The translations under genes and the position numbers were made by a program. Shown here in pieces: positions 47,022 through 56,899 of a DNA stretch of 64,000 bases (the stretch's first letter is position 1; each line of letters begins with the position of its first letter). The stretch is from assembly GCF_002008225.1 (NCBI RefSeq), contig NZ_MRDH01000006.1:434001-498000 (forward strand), read 5' to 3'. A model generated the notes under the pieces. It had not been told where the DNA came from, searched no databases, and saw only the letters and a program-made list of their open reading frames with translations. The DNA is from Agrobacterium salinitolerans (lineage in GTDB: Bacteria; Pseudomonadota; Alphaproteobacteria; Rhizobiales; Rhizobiaceae).

Positions 47022-48155
47022 TCAGCCGATCAAGCTGCTGATATCGTTCCATGTTGCAAAAACCATCAGGCCCAAAATCATCATCATTCCGATACGGAAC
47101 GCGACTTCCTGCGCGCCCGCACCGAGCGGCCTGCCGCGAATGGCCTCGATGGCGTAGAACACAAGGTGCCCGCCGTCCAGAACCGGCACAGGCATCAGGT
47201 TCAAAAGACCGATGGAGACGGAAAGAACGGCGGCAAGCTGGATAACGGCGGAAATACCGAGTGTCGCCATCTGGCCGGACGCCTGCGCCACCCGGACCGG
47301 ACCGCCAAGCTGATCGGCATTCATGCGCCCAGTCACGAGATTGCCGATATAATTGAAGGTGCCGGTGATAACGTGGCCGGTTTCGCGCACACCTTCAGCC
47401 AGCGCCTCAGACGGTGAATATTCAATATGGCGAAAGTTACCGCTGGTCTGGTCGGTGACGATGCCGATAATACCCATCTCCAACTTGTTGCCGAACTGGT
47501 CCGTTGTCTCCGTGCGGGTCGGAACCATCGGCAGCTTCAGCTCCTCGCCCGCCCTTTCAACCGTTACGGTGATCGGCGTGCCCGGGCGGATGCCGACATA
47601 ACGGCGGACATCCTCGAAGGTCATCACTTTTTCGCCATCGATCGCCACCAGCCTGTCACCGGGTTGAACGCCGGCTGCGGCAGCAGCACTGTTTTCGCGG
47701 ACTTCCGCCACGACCGGATCGGCGATCATCCGGCCATAAATGCCAAAGAGCACCGCAAAGATGAGAATGGCGAGAATGAAATTCGCGATCGGGCCTGCGG
47801 CAACCGTGGCCGCCCTCTTCCACAGCTTAGCACCGGAAAGCGTCTGCGCCCTCTCCTCCAGCGACATATGCGACAGGCCGGAACTATCCGGCTTGCTCGC
47901 CGCGTCCTCATCGCCGAAGAACTTGACGTAACCGCCGAGCGGAATCGCCGAAATTTTCCATCGCGTGCCGCGCTTGTCGGTGAAACCGATCAGCTCCGGG
48001 CCGAAACCGATGGAAAACGCGGTGGAGCGGATTCCGCACCAGCGACCAACAAGATAGTGGCCCATCTCATGCACAAAAACGAGCAGCGACAGCACCAGGA
48101 TGAAGGGCACGATATAGCCGGTCAGAAAACCGGTCGCCGCCATTACTGTGTTCAT
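47022..48155 (-). CDS. rseP: Site-2 protease RseP
   Basis: A 377-residue intramembrane metalloprotease from the ATG at 48153-48155 (MNTVMAATGFLTGYIVPFI). The zinc motif HEMGH lies in the first membrane helix (VFVHEMGHYLVGRW), a single PDZ domain spans about residues 120-210 (VREN then GVQPGDRLVAIDGEKV), and the C-terminal PVLDGGHLVFYAIEAIRGRP supplies the third zinc ligand. It cleaves anti-sigma factors and signal peptides in the membrane. The usual second PDZ of E. coli RseP is absent, as in many alphaproteobacteria. Confidence 0.96.
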   Translation of the reverse strand: MNTVMAATGFLTGYIVPFILVLSLLVFVHEMGHYLVGRWCGIRSTAFSIGFGPELIGFTDKRGTRWKISAIPLGGYVKFFGDEDAASKPDSSGLSHMSLEERAQTLSGAKLWKRAATVAAGPIANFILAILIFAVLFGIYGRMIADPVVAEVRENSAAAAAGVQPGDRLVAIDGEKVMTFEDVRRYVGIRPGTPITVTVERAGEELKLPMVPTRTETTDQFGNKLEMGIIGIVTDQTSGNFRHIEYSPSEALAEGVRETGHVITGTFNYIGNLVTGRMNADQLGGPVRVAQASGQMATLGISAVIQLAAVLSVSIGLLNLMPVPVLDGGHLVFYAIEAIRGRPLGAGAQEVAFRIGMMMILGLMVFATWNDISSLIG

Positions 48156-48192
48156 GACAATCTGCCCTTTGTGTCGTGACCTTTCGCGCCGC

Positions 48193-49026
48193 TCAGAAAC
48201 CCGGCAACAGACCGCCGCCCGATCCGGGCACGTCGCCGGTTGCCGCCGCATGCACGAAAGCTATGAGGAATACCGCAAAGCAGGCGAAAACAAGACCGTC
48301 AACTCGGTCCATGAAGCCGCCATGGCCTGGAATGAGATGGCTGGAATCCTTGACCTGGAAACGCCGTTTCACGAAGGATTCGAAGAGATCGCCTATCTGG
48401 CTGAATACCGAAAGAATAAGAGCGAGCACCAGCACCAGCACGCTGATCCTGCCGTGATAGGCCATAGACACCGCGCCGCCGCCGATCACGGCCGCCACCG
48501 CCCCGCCGATGGCGCCAGACCAGGTCTTGCCGGGCGAGATCGAAGGTGCGAGCTTCGGCCCGCCAATGGCGCGCCCTACGAAATAGGCAAGAATATCCGT
48601 CGACCAGACGACGGCGAAGATGAACAGGATGGACACGAAGCCCGTCAGCTCGTCACCACGGATGGCCGAGAGCGATATGCCGCTCAGGCCCGCATAAAAA
48701 ATACCACCCACCAGCCACCAATTTTTGCCGCGCAGGATCGGAAACAGCGCAGCGGTCAGCGTGAAGCCGGATAATAGAGGCAGATCGAGCGAGGATTCGC
48801 CGAAGATCGTGTTACCGGCGATGACGGCAACCGCGAACCAGCCCCAGGCGTTGCCTGTCGGGTTCGACTCCGACAGCCGGCTAATCGTCGACCATTCATA
48901 ATAGATGAGGATCGCCAGAAGGCCCGCAACGATGCGGAACAGAATGCCGCCATACCAGGTCGCGGCCAGAATGACCGCCGCCATGACGATTGCGGACACA
49001 ATCCGCAGTCTGAGTTCACGGCTCAT
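48193..49026 (-). CDS. cdsA: Phosphatidate cytidylyltransferase
   Basis: A 277-residue membrane enzyme making CDP-diacylglycerol for phospholipid synthesis. Seven to eight membrane helices; the family signature is complete in FVKRRFQVKDSSHLIPGHGG and continues FMDRVDG. It overlaps uppS by one base and precedes rseP by 37 bases. Confidence 0.96.
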   Translation of the reverse strand: MSRELRLRIVSAIVMAAVILAATWYGGILFRIVAGLLAILIYYEWSTISRLSESNPTGNAWGWFAVAVIAGNTIFGESSLDLPLLSGFTLTAALFPILRGKNWWLVGGIFYAGLSGISLSAIRGDELTGFVSILFIFAVVWSTDILAYFVGRAIGGPKLAPSISPGKTWSGAIGGAVAAVIGGGAVSMAYHGRISVLVLVLALILSVFSQIGDLFESFVKRRFQVKDSSHLIPGHGGFMDRVDGLVFACFAVFLIAFVHAAATGDVPGSGGGLLPGF

Positions 49027-49769
49027 CAGGCGCCTGCCACGGCAACCTGCTCGGTGAGTGCGCCGAAGCGGCGGTCACGCGTTGCATATTGCTCGATTGC
49101 GGAGAAGAATCGCTGGCGGTCGAAGTCCGGCCAATATTCGGGAACGAACAGAAACTCGGAATAAGCAGCCTGCCAGAGCAGGAAGTTCGACAGGCGCTCT
49201 TCGCCGCTGGTGCGGATAATGAGATCCGGATCGGGCATACCGGACGTGTCTAGTCTGGCCGAAATCATCTCCGGCGTAATGGATTCGGCATTAATCCTGC
49301 CTTCGGCGACATCGCGCGCAATCGCCGCTGTCGCACGCGCAATCTCGTCGCGACTGCCGTAATTGAAAGCGATCACCAGCGTCAGCTTGGTATTGTCCGC
49401 CGTCATCTGCTCCGCCTCTTCGAGGAGCGCGCGTATGTCGTGCTTCAGCCCCTGCCGGTCGCCGATGATCCGCACGCGGACATTTTCGCGGTGCAGTTCC
49501 GCAAGATCACGCCGGATGAAGGCTTTCAAAAGCCCCATCAGATCGCTCACCTCGGATTCGGGTCTACGCCAGTTTTCCGAGGAGAAGGCAAAGAGCGTGA
49601 GATAGCGTATTCCGCAGTCGCCGGCCGCGCGAACGGTCTCGCGCACGGCCTCCACACCGCGGCGATGCCCCATCACGCGCGGAAGACCGCGCTGCTTTGC
49701 CCAGCGTCCATTGCCATCCATGATGATGGCAACGTGCTCGGGAATGGAGGAACGTGTCGTCGTCGGCAT
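49026..49769 (-). CDS. uppS: Undecaprenyl diphosphate synthase
   Basis: A 247-residue cis-prenyltransferase. The catalytic Asp motif [56 protein letters not shown] and [20 protein letters not shown] (the Arg/Glu signature) are all present. It makes the C55 lipid carrier for peptidoglycan and surface polysaccharides. It lies between frr and cdsA. Confidence 0.97.
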   Translation of the reverse strand: MPTTTRSSIPEHVAIIMDGNGRWAKQRGLPRVMGHRRGVEAVRETVRAAGDCGIRYLTLFAFSSENWRRPESEVSDLMGLLKAFIRRDLAELHRENVRVRIIGDRQGLKHDIRALLEEAEQMTADNTKLTLVIAFNYGSRDEIARATAAIARDVAEGRINAESITPEMISARLDTSGMPDPDLIIRTSGEERLSNFLLWQAAYSEFLFVPEYWPDFDRQRFFSAIEQYATRDRRFGALTEQVAVAGA

Positions 49770-49834
49770 ATCGATCCAGTAACAGGGCAGCGCGGAATTA
49801 AAACGAATAAAATACAGATCTATCGCGAACGATG

Positions 49835-50392
49835 TCAGACCTGCATGATTTCCTTTTCCTTCTCGGCAAGCAAGCGGTCAATTTCCGAAATCGTGTCATC
49901 GGTCATTTTCTGAACCTTTTCCGACTGTCCACGGCTTTCGTCCTGACCGATGTCACCGTCCTTTTCGGCTTTTTTCAGACCATCCATGCCATCACGACGC
50001 ACATGGCGAATCGCCACCTTGGACTTTTCGGCATAATCATGGGCGACCTTCACGAGCGATTTGCGGCGCTCCTCGTTGAGTTCAGGCAGAGGAATGCGCA
50101 GGTTCTGGCCGTCGACGATGGGGTTGAGGCCGAGATTGGATTCGCGGATCGCACGGTCGACAGCGTTGACCATCGACTTGTCCCAGATGTTGACGCCGAG
50201 CATGCGCGGCTCCGGAACTGTGATGTTGGCCACCTGGTTGAGCGGCACACGCGAGCCATAGGCGTCGACGGTGACCGGATCGAGAATATTGGCCGAGGCG
50301 CGGCCGGTGCGCAGCGACGCGATATCGCTCTTGAACGCATTGATGGCGCCATCCATACGGCGCTTGATATCGTTGAGGTCAACACCACTCAT
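49835..50392 (-). CDS. frr: Ribosome recycling factor
   Basis: A 185-residue, mostly helical protein with the RRF segments [40 protein letters not shown] and [20 protein letters not shown], and the helical C-terminal bundle ending [17 protein letters not shown]. It splits post-termination ribosomes with EF-G. It follows pyrH by about 60 bases and precedes uppS. Confidence 0.97.
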   Translation of the reverse strand: MSGVDLNDIKRRMDGAINAFKSDIASLRTGRASANILDPVTVDAYGSRVPLNQVANITVPEPRMLGVNIWDKSMVNAVDRAIRESNLGLNPIVDGQNLRIPLPELNEERRKSLVKVAHDYAEKSKVAIRHVRRDGMDGLKKAEKDGDIGQDESRGQSEKVQKMTDDTISEIDRLLAEKEKEIMQV

Positions 50393-50453
50393 CTTGATAC
50401 TCCATCTTGTCGGCCAGCGGCCGTAATCGCCCCTTGAGGCGGCATCGTTTTGA

Positions 50454-51176
50454 TTATTTGTCGTGCACGATGGTCTTGCGGCCGCCGCCGGTCAATATCT
50501 GCGCAAAACCGCCCTTCTCGTGGATCGAGAAAACAATGATCGGAATGTGGTTTTCGCGGGCCAGCGCAACGGCGGCGACATCCATAACCGCCAGCCCCTT
50601 GCCGAGCACTTCACTGTGGGTCAGTTCGTCGAAACGGGTCGCCGTCGGGTCCTTCTTCGGATCGGCGGAATAGATGCCGTCCACCTGCGTGCCCTTGAAG
50701 ATCGCTTCGGCGCCCATTTCGGCCGCGCGCAGTGCAGCAGCGGAATCAGTGGTGAAGAACGGGTTGCCCGTACCGCCGGCGAAAATCACCACGCGCCCCT
50801 GCGCGAGATGATGGAGCGCCGCACGTTGCGAGAAGCTTTCACAGATTTCAGGCATGGCGATTGCGGAAAGAACGACGGTATCGATGCTGAGCTTGCGTAG
50901 CGAGGTTGCGAGCGCCAGCGCGTTGATGACGGTCGCCAGCATGCCCATATGGTCGCCGGTAACGCGGTCGCCGCCCTTGGAGGCCACGGCGACACCGCGG
51001 AAAATATTGCCGCCGCCGACGACAACACCGACTTCGACGCCCATCGCCCTCGCCTGCGCGATATCGGAAGCGATGCGGTCAGCCACCGCCACATCGATAC
51101 CGAAACCCTGATCGCCCATGAGGGCTTCACCGGAAGCCTTGAGAAGAACACGTTTGTAGATCGGCTTGGAAGACAT
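50454..51176 (-). CDS. pyrH: Uridylate kinase
   Basis: A 240-residue amino-acid-kinase-fold enzyme phosphorylating UMP. It starts [20 protein letters not shown], with [41 protein letters not shown] and [20 protein letters not shown]-like segment (here [12 protein letters not shown]). Two adjacent ATG codons exist (51177-51179 and 51174-51176); the second sits better behind AGGAG. It lies between tsf and frr. Confidence 0.97.
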   Translation of the reverse strand: MSSKPIYKRVLLKASGEALMGDQGFGIDVAVADRIASDIAQARAMGVEVGVVVGGGNIFRGVAVASKGGDRVTGDHMGMLATVINALALATSLRKLSIDTVVLSAIAMPEICESFSQRAALHHLAQGRVVIFAGGTGNPFFTTDSAAALRAAEMGAEAIFKGTQVDGIYSADPKKDPTATRFDELTHSEVLGKGLAVMDVAAVALARENHIPIIVFSIHEKGGFAQILTGGGRKTIVHDK

Positions 51177-51273
51177 CATGACTCCTCGGAAATGTAACCG
51201 AAACGCGGATACACGAAGGGCACCGCGTTGTCACGCGATGCCCTCCCGTTTTCCCAAGATTGGGTAAATATAA

Positions 51274-52200
51274 TCAGCCCTTGGCGACGGCTGCGACTTC
51301 CGCTGCGAAATCGCTTTCTTCCTTCTCGACGCCTTCGCCGAGCAGCAGGCGAACCATACCCGTCACTTCGATGGAAGCGCCGGCTTCCTTTTCGGCTGCC
51401 TTGACGGCGTCGCCGACGGTCAGGTCAGGGTTGATGACGAAAGCCTGCGACAGAAGGGCGACTTCTTCGAAGAACTTGCGCATGCGGCCATCGACCATCT
51501 TTTCGATGATGGCTTCCGGCTTGCCGGATTCGCGGGCCTGTTCGATGAAGACGTTGCGCTCGCGCTCGGCAACAGCGGCGTCAACTTCTTCAGCGCGGAT
51601 GGCGAGCGGGTTGGTCGCAGCGATGTGCATGGCAACCTGACGGCCGATGGAGTTCAGAACGGCCTTGTCGCCTTCCGACTTCAGGGCAACGAGAACGCCG
51701 AGCTTGCCGATGCCGTCGCCGGCAGCGTTGTGAATGTAGGTCGCAACAACGCCGTGCGGCACTTCGAGTGCAGCCGAGCGGCGCAGCGTCATGTTCTCAC
51801 CGATGGTGGCGATTGCGTCCTTGATGCTGTCGGCAACGGACTTGCCGGTTGCCGGGTAGGTGGCGGCGGAAACGGCGTCAACGGTGCCATCGGTGGTGAG
51901 GGCGACCTGGGCGATACCGCGGATGAGGTCCTGAAACGCATCGTTGCGGGCAACGAAGTCGGTTTCGGAGTTCAGCTCAACGACAACAGCCTTGTGACCC
52001 ATGGTGGCGACACCGACCAGACCTTCGGCAGCCGTGCGGCCGGACTTCTTGTCGGCCTTTGCGATGCCCTTGGCGCGCAGCCAGTCGATTGCCGCTTCCA
52101 TGTCGCCATTGGTCTCAGCAAGAGCCTTCTTGCAGTCCATCATGCCTGCGCCGGACTTTTCGCGCAGTTCCTTCACCATTGCGGCTGTGATTTCGGTCAT
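51274..52200 (-). CDS. tsf: Elongation factor Ts
   Basis: A 308-residue guanine-nucleotide exchange factor for EF-Tu. The N-terminal [41 protein letters not shown] and the core [20 protein letters not shown] (the TDFV motif) are diagnostic. The start ATG is at 52198-52200; longer readings upstream would cross the rpsB-tsf gap and lack family similarity. It follows rpsB after a 358-base gap containing a strong hairpin. Confidence 0.97.
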   Translation of the reverse strand: MTEITAAMVKELREKSGAGMMDCKKALAETNGDMEAAIDWLRAKGIAKADKKSGRTAAEGLVGVATMGHKAVVVELNSETDFVARNDAFQDLIRGIAQVALTTDGTVDAVSAATYPATGKSVADSIKDAIATIGENMTLRRSAALEVPHGVVATYIHNAAGDGIGKLGVLVALKSEGDKAVLNSIGRQVAMHIAATNPLAIRAEEVDAAVAERERNVFIEQARESGKPEAIIEKMVDGRMRKFFEEVALLSQAFVINPDLTVGDAVKAAEKEAGASIEVTGMVRLLLGEGVEKEESDFAAEVAAVAKG

Positions 52201-52558
52201 TGTGTGCCTCTTATCGGTTCGATCGGTCAGCCGGCTGAATTCGCCGTGCCGAAGTTCTGGGTGATGACTGTACCCGGCCGCACACCCTTTGAAACCCGGA
52301 AGTCCGGCAAGGGGCATGCGCATTCCCAAGTGCTGCGGCGTCGCCAAACATCGAAATGATGGGTGCCGCTCTAGTGTGACAGCGTTATGAAGACTACCTA
52401 CCGTTCCAACCACATCGGACGCCTGCGGTTTTTAAAAACCCATGGCGGAGCGGTTAGAAACGAACAAGGCCGTCAACCCATTGAAGGTCTTTGACGGCCT
52501 TGTCATATCCTGGTCGAGGAGACGGCGATTAAGAAATCGCCGCCAGACAGGGCCTAGA
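52201..52558. other. Long rpsB-tsf intergenic region
   Basis: A 358-base gap inside an otherwise compact ribosomal/elongation cluster. Besides the hairpin at 52464-52503, about 260 bases lie between it and tsf. They hold no ORF or tRNA I can support, and could include the tsf promoter and leader. Confidence 0.5.
52464..52503 (-). terminator. Long perfect hairpin between rpsB and tsf
   Basis: ACAAGGCCGTCAA (52464-52476) and TTGACGGCCTTGT (52491-52503) form a perfect 13-pair stem with a 14-base loop. On the minus strand it is followed by TCGTTTCT, only mildly T-rich. It is probably a terminator or partial attenuator that sets the rpsB/tsf ratio. Confidence 0.6.
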
Positions 52559-53326
52559 TCAGGCGCCAGCCTCGTCTTCGAGAGCGGGCTCGATCGGAGC
52601 TTCTTCGGAAGCGCCGATGTCGCGGCCGGAAGCGCCCTGCTGACGTGCGATACCGTCGATGGCGGCGCGGGCGATCAGGTCGCAGTAAAGCGAGATGGCG
52701 CGCGAAGCATCGTCGTTACCCGGGATCGGGTAGTCGATATGGTCAGGGTCGCAGTTGCTGTCGATGATCGCAACGACCGGAATGCCAAGACGCTTGGCTT
52801 CTTCGATCGCGATCTTTTCCTTGTTGGTGTCGATGATGAACATCAGGTCAGGTACGCCGCCCATATCGCGGATACCGCCGAGAGCCTTTTCGAGCTTTTC
52901 GCGCTCGCGCTCAAGGTTCAGGCGTTCCTTCTTGGAGTAGCCGGAAGCTTCCGAGTTCAGGATCTCGTCGACCTTGCGCAGGCGCTGGATCGAGTTGGAG
53001 ATGGTCTTCCAGTTGGTCATCATGCCGCCGAGCCAGCGGGAGTTGACGTAGTACTGGGCCGAACGCTTTGCGCTGTCGGCAATGATTTCGGACGCCTGAC
53101 GCTTGGTGCCGACGAACAGAACGCGGCCGCCACGAGCGACGGTGTCGGACACGACCTGAAGGGCGCGCGACAGCATCGGAACGGTCTGAGCCAGGTCGAT
53201 GATGTGGATGTTGTTACGGTCGCCGAAGATGTACGGCTTCATCTTCGGGTTCCAGCGGTGCGTCTGGTGGCCGAAGTGAACACCAGCTTCCAGAAGCTGA
53301 CGCATAGAAAAATCGGGCAATGCCAT
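52559..53326 (-). CDS. rpsB: Small ribosomal subunit protein uS2
   Basis: A 255-residue protein starting [20 protein letters not shown], with [60 protein letters not shown] and [22 protein letters not shown]-terminal acidic/Ala-rich tail (about 20 residues) is longer than in E. coli. The ATG at 53324-53326 has a GGAG site. It is the first gene of the cluster, and a promoter is proposed upstream. Confidence 0.98.
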   Translation of the reverse strand: MALPDFSMRQLLEAGVHFGHQTHRWNPKMKPYIFGDRNNIHIIDLAQTVPMLSRALQVVSDTVARGGRVLFVGTKRQASEIIADSAKRSAQYYVNSRWLGGMMTNWKTISNSIQRLRKVDEILNSEASGYSKKERLNLEREREKLEKALGGIRDMGGVPDLMFIIDTNKEKIAIEEAKRLGIPVVAIIDSNCDPDHIDYPIPGNDDASRAISLYCDLIARAAIDGIARQQGASGRDIGASEEAPIEPALEDEAGA

Positions 53327-53453
53327 GCCTTGTTACTCCTTTTCCGGTTTAACCCCCGCGAAGCGAACAGCGCCAATTTTCATCGACACCACCGGGCGGA
53401 ACGAACCGGATTTCTCCCGGAACATCCCAAGCTTCGCGTGTGGAATGGTGAGC

Positions 53454-53482
53454 CGCATACAGTCGCCCGCATGAAAATGCAA
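53454..53482 (-). promoter_or_regulatory. Candidate promoter of rpsB
   Basis: On the minus strand, TTGCAT (53477-53482) and TATGCG (53454-53459) are separated by 17 bases, about 130 bases before rpsB. The fit to the housekeeping sigma consensus is moderate. Confidence 0.4.
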
Positions 53483-53519
53483 GCATTTATGCGAAAAAAC
53501 CGCGAGAACGGCCCGCGTT

Positions 53520-54362
53520 TCAGCGAACCGGCTTGTTTTCGCAGGTTTCTGGCTTGAGAATATCGAGCTTCGTAAGCTTTCCCGTCAGAACAAAATCGCC
53601 GTAATCCATCGTCAGATCGCGGGTGATTCCGTTTTCGTAAAGCTTGAACGACATGCGGTAAATCGGCAGGGCGTCGGTGCCGGTCTTGTCGTTATAATAG
53701 GCGATCGTTACCGGCCAGAATGCCGCTTTGGCGAATTCGCCAGCCTTGCCGGCATCGGCATCGCCATCCTTCGGTATCTGCGACTTGCCGACCAGGGTGG
53801 ACGTGATCAGGCTTTCATCGCCATCATCGGAACCGTCGAAAATGCGGGATTCGAAGATGCGTTTTCCCTGCTTTGCATGTTCGATGACCTGAAACATATG
53901 CTGCGTCGGGAATTCGCTGGCGACGAGGCTGACCTGGCGGGCATCCGGCCGGGTCAGATCGACCTTCACGCCGTCAGTGCCGTCGATCGCCGCCCCCTGC
54001 ACTTCCTTGTCCAGCTTGTCGTCGGTGTAGGACTTGGTCTCGAAGGTAAATTTCTTGGCCGCGATATCTTCGAACGTGGTGGTCTGCTGGTCGGTCATGC
54101 GCACGGCGTCGCCAGTGTTGATCTGCGTCACGAAACGGAAATCCGTCTTGTAACCCTGACAGGCAGAGCCGGTGAATTCATAGACCATGCGGCCGGTCAT
54201 GCCCTCGATGCCGGAACGGTCAGACGCATCCTTGAGTTCGAGATCGTAGACGGCGCGGTGCGATACGAGATCAGGAACCGCGACGGGCAAGGCATTGGCA
54301 GCGTTTGACAGGCCGGTCATAAGCCCTGTTGCGGCAACGAAACCCAGCGTCCTGACAAACAT
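53520..54362 (-). CDS. eipB: EipB-family envelope integrity protein (DUF1849)
   Basis: A 280-residue secreted protein from the ATG at 54360-54362. The signal peptide is RTLGFVAATGLMTGLSNAANA, followed by LPVAVPDLVSHRAVYDLELK. Two conserved Cys (in GSACQGYKTDFR and near the end in LKPETCENK) match the pair that forms the disulfide in Brucella EipB. EipB is a periplasmic spiral-barrel protein needed for envelope integrity. The family assignment is from recalled motifs. It is divergent from the ridA operon. Confidence 0.85.
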   Translation of the reverse strand: MFVRTLGFVAATGLMTGLSNAANALPVAVPDLVSHRAVYDLELKDASDRSGIEGMTGRMVYEFTGSACQGYKTDFRFVTQINTGDAVRMTDQQTTTFEDIAAKKFTFETKSYTDDKLDKEVQGAAIDGTDGVKVDLTRPDARQVSLVASEFPTQHMFQVIEHAKQGKRIFESRIFDGSDDGDESLITSTLVGKSQIPKDGDADAGKAGEFAKAAFWPVTIAYYNDKTGTDALPIYRMSFKLYENGITRDLTMDYGDFVLTGKLTKLDILKPETCENKPVR

Positions 54363-54478
54363 GCAATATCTCCTGTTGGACTCGCTGCTCATATTGTACA
54401 AGCAACCACCCGGCTTTTGGATCAACATCTTCTGAATGCCGGATTCTTGAAGGATTTACAACAAAACCGGAGACGAAA

Positions 54479-54949
54479 ATGTCTGACGTCATCGAAGGCC
54501 GCCTCAAGGAACTCGGCTTTACGCTTCCTGTCGCCGCAGCACCAGCCGCAAACTACGTTCCGTTCACCATCAGCGGCAATCTTCTTTATGTATCAGGTCA
54601 ACTGCCGATGGAATCGGGCAAGATTGCGGTGACGGGCCTTGTTGGCCGTGATGTCGACGTTGCCAGCGCCCAGCGCGCGGCAGAATTATGCGCCGTCAAC
54701 ATTCTCGCACAGGTCAAGGCCGCTTTGAATGGCGATCTCTCGAAAATCCGTCGTGTCATCAAGCTGAATGGCTTTGTCGCGTCGGTTCCGGAGTTCGTGG
54801 AGCAGCACCTTGTCATCAACGGCGCTTCCAATCTCATTGCCAATGTTCTCGGTGAGCCCGGCAAACACGCCCGCGCCGCCGTCGGCATGGCTTGCCTACC
54901 CTTCAATGCCGCTGTCGAAATCGACGCCATCCTGGAAATCGACGTATGA
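54479..54949 (+). CDS. RidA-family protein
   Basis: A 156-residue YjgF/YER057c/UK114-type protein with ELGFTLPVAAAPAANYVPFT, NLLYVSGQLPMESGKIAVTG, AQRAAELCAVNILAQVKAAL and HARAAVGMACLPFNAAVEID. The Arg needed for imine/enamine deaminase activity sits in KHARAAVG. RidA proteins destroy reactive 2-aminoacrylate-like intermediates; this length and divergence place it outside the canonical archetype, so the substrate is uncertain. It overlaps the next gene by ATGA. Confidence 0.87.
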   Translation: MSDVIEGRLKELGFTLPVAAAPAANYVPFTISGNLLYVSGQLPMESGKIAVTGLVGRDVDVASAQRAAELCAVNILAQVKAALNGDLSKIRRVIKLNGFVASVPEFVEQHLVINGASNLIANVLGEPGKHARAAVGMACLPFNAAVEIDAILEIDV

Positions 54950-55686
54950 CGCTGAAACTCTCCTGGTTGACGGCTCAGCCCGTCGCCCATCGCGGTTATC
55001 ATGATCTCAACAAGGCGGTCTGGGAAAACACGCTTTCCGCGTTTTCCCGCGCCATCGAAGCCGGTTTCGCCATAGAATGCGACGTTCAGCTGGCAGCGGA
55101 CAGCGTGCCGGTGGTTTTCCATGACCACGACCTGGAGAGGCTGACCGGCATCAAAGGCGATGTGCGTGAACGCACCTCGGCAGAGCTGGCGATGCTTTCC
55201 GTTGGGCAAACCAAGGATCGCGTCCCTACCCTCAAGCAACTTCTGGTGCTCTGCGCCGGCAAGGTGCCGCTCGTCATCGAGCTGAAGGGCCGCGAAGGCG
55301 AAGGCGTCGACGACGGTTTTGCCGAGGCGGTGCTGGAAGACCTCGAGGGCTATAAGGGCCACGTCGCGCTGATGAGCTTCGACCACCATCTGCTGAGAGA
55401 TCTGAAGGCCGCCGGCTCGCCCTGGCCGCTCGGGCTCACGGCCGAAGGCGACAAGCCGGAGGACTTCTTTAAACATGACGAAGCGATGCAGATGGGGCTC
55501 GATTTCATTTCCTATCATTGGGGTCATCTGCCCAACAGCTTCATCGAAGCGCAAAGAAAACTCGGGGTTCCGGTGATTACCTGGACGGTCAGGGATGAAA
55601 ATGCGCGCGCGACTACTTATAAATATGCGGACCAGATGACATTCGAAGGTTTCTACCCGAGAGAGAACCCATCCGCTACGGCATGA
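54946..55686 (+). CDS. Glycerophosphodiester phosphodiesterase
   Basis: A 246-residue TIM-barrel enzyme beginning in the RidA stop (ATGA). It has AHRGYHDLNKAVWENTLSAF (His and Arg), IECDVQLAADSVPVVFHDHDLERLTG in two parts (Glu-x-Asp and His) and a C-terminal GVPVITWTVRDENARATTY. It hydrolyses glycerophosphodiesters to sn-glycerol-3-phosphate and an alcohol. No signal peptide is present, so it acts in the cytoplasm. It overlaps the next gene by ATGA. Confidence 0.92.
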   Translation: MTLKLSWLTAQPVAHRGYHDLNKAVWENTLSAFSRAIEAGFAIECDVQLAADSVPVVFHDHDLERLTGIKGDVRERTSAELAMLSVGQTKDRVPTLKQLLVLCAGKVPLVIELKGREGEGVDDGFAEAVLEDLEGYKGHVALMSFDHHLLRDLKAAGSPWPLGLTAEGDKPEDFFKHDEAMQMGLDFISYHWGHLPNSFIEAQRKLGVPVITWTVRDENARATTYKYADQMTFEGFYPRENPSATA

Positions 55687-56876
55687 CAGAAGACTATTCC
55701 ATCAGCATTGCGCAATCCTTCAGGGATATCGATCCGGAAAGCTGGAAGCGGCTTTCCGGAACCTCGCGCAATATGTCAGGAAAAATATACAACCCCTTTA
55801 TTTCCCATGAATTTTTATCATCCATGGAAGAATCTGGGTCGGCGACTGGCAAAACCGGCTGGCTCGGGCATCATCTGCTTCTCGAAAACGCCTCCGGTGT
55901 TCTCGTCGGCGCGGTGCCGGCCTATCTGAAGAACCACAGCAAGGGCGAATATGTCTTTGACCACGGCTGGGCGGATGCTTTCGAACGGGCGGGCGGGCAT
56001 TATTACCCTAAACTGCAATGTTCAGTGCCCTTCACACCCGCAACCGGGCCACGTCTGCTCGTTTCAGAAATCGAGGACGAGACCCGATTCAAGGCGTTAC
56101 TGGCCTCCGGTCTTGCCCAGGTGACGGAGAAGATCGGTGTCTCCTCGGCACATGTCACATTTCTGGAAGAGGGCGATCTGTCCGCCCTTCTGCCGCGCGA
56201 TTTCCTGCACAGGACTGACCAGCAGTTCCACTTCATCAATGACGGTTATCGCGACCATGATGATTTTCTTGACGCCCTTTCCTCACGCAAGCGCAAGGGG
56301 TTGAAAAAGGAACGCCGCGCGGCGCTGGAAAGCGGCATCGAGATCGACTGGCTGACTGGGAGCGACCTGACCGAGGATATCTGGGACCAGTTCTTCGCCT
56401 TCTATATGGATACCGGCAGCCGCAAATGGGGCCGGCCATATCTGACCCGGGAGTTTTATTCGCTGATCGGCGAACGCATGGCCGATGATGTGCTGCTGGT
56501 AATGGCGAAACGCGAGGGGCGCTATATTGCCGGTGCGATCAATTTCATCGGCTCGGACGCGCTTTACGGCCGCCACTGGGGCTGCATCGAGGATCATCCC
56601 TTCCTGCATTTCGAGGTCTGTTATCATCAGGCAATCGATTTCGCGCTGGCGAAGGGATTGAAACGGGTGGAAGCCGGTGCCCAGGGCGAACATAAGTTGG
56701 CGCGCGGTTATATGCCGGTCACCACCCACTCGGCACATTTCATTGTCCATCCGGGCCTGCGCCGCGCCATTGCCGATTATCTTCAGCGTGAGCGTGAGGA
56801 AGTCGAGCATATCGGCGATTATCTCGATGAACACACGCCCTTCCGCAGGGGCGAGAGACAGGAACCGGACGTATAA
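55683..56876 (+). CDS. FemAB-like/GNAT-fold acyltransferase (peptidogalycan-type, DUF482)
   Basis: A 397-residue protein resembling the FemAB-like family PF04339, built from two GNAT-type halves. Segments include NPFISHEFLSSMEESGSATG, GWLGHHLLLENASGVLVGAV, GEYVFDHGWADAFERAGG, RKRKGLKKERRAALESGIEI, YGRHWGCIEDHPFLHFEVCY and HKLARGYMPVTTHSAH. FemAB-like proteins add amino-acyl groups to cell-wall or other acceptors, often from aminoacyl-tRNA. The activity here is unknown. It overlaps the GDPD gene by four bases and precedes HIT by 23. Confidence 0.85.
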   Translation: MTEDYSISIAQSFRDIDPESWKRLSGTSRNMSGKIYNPFISHEFLSSMEESGSATGKTGWLGHHLLLENASGVLVGAVPAYLKNHSKGEYVFDHGWADAFERAGGHYYPKLQCSVPFTPATGPRLLVSEIEDETRFKALLASGLAQVTEKIGVSSAHVTFLEEGDLSALLPRDFLHRTDQQFHFINDGYRDHDDFLDALSSRKRKGLKKERRAALESGIEIDWLTGSDLTEDIWDQFFAFYMDTGSRKWGRPYLTREFYSLIGERMADDVLLVMAKREGRYIAGAINFIGSDALYGRHWGCIEDHPFLHFEVCYHQAIDFALAKGLKRVEAGAQGEHKLARGYMPVTTHSAHFIVHPGLRRAIADYLQREREEVEHIGDYLDEHTPFRRGERQEPDV

Positions 56877-56899
56877 GTCCGCCATGAGGAGAGATCACG

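Noticed and set aside
52441-52476. GGCGGAGCGGTTAG looked like the 5' end of a serine or leucine tRNA
   Set aside because: No matching acceptor arm, T-loop (GTTCRANNC) or anticodon stem follows; the following bases form the rpsB-tsf hairpin.
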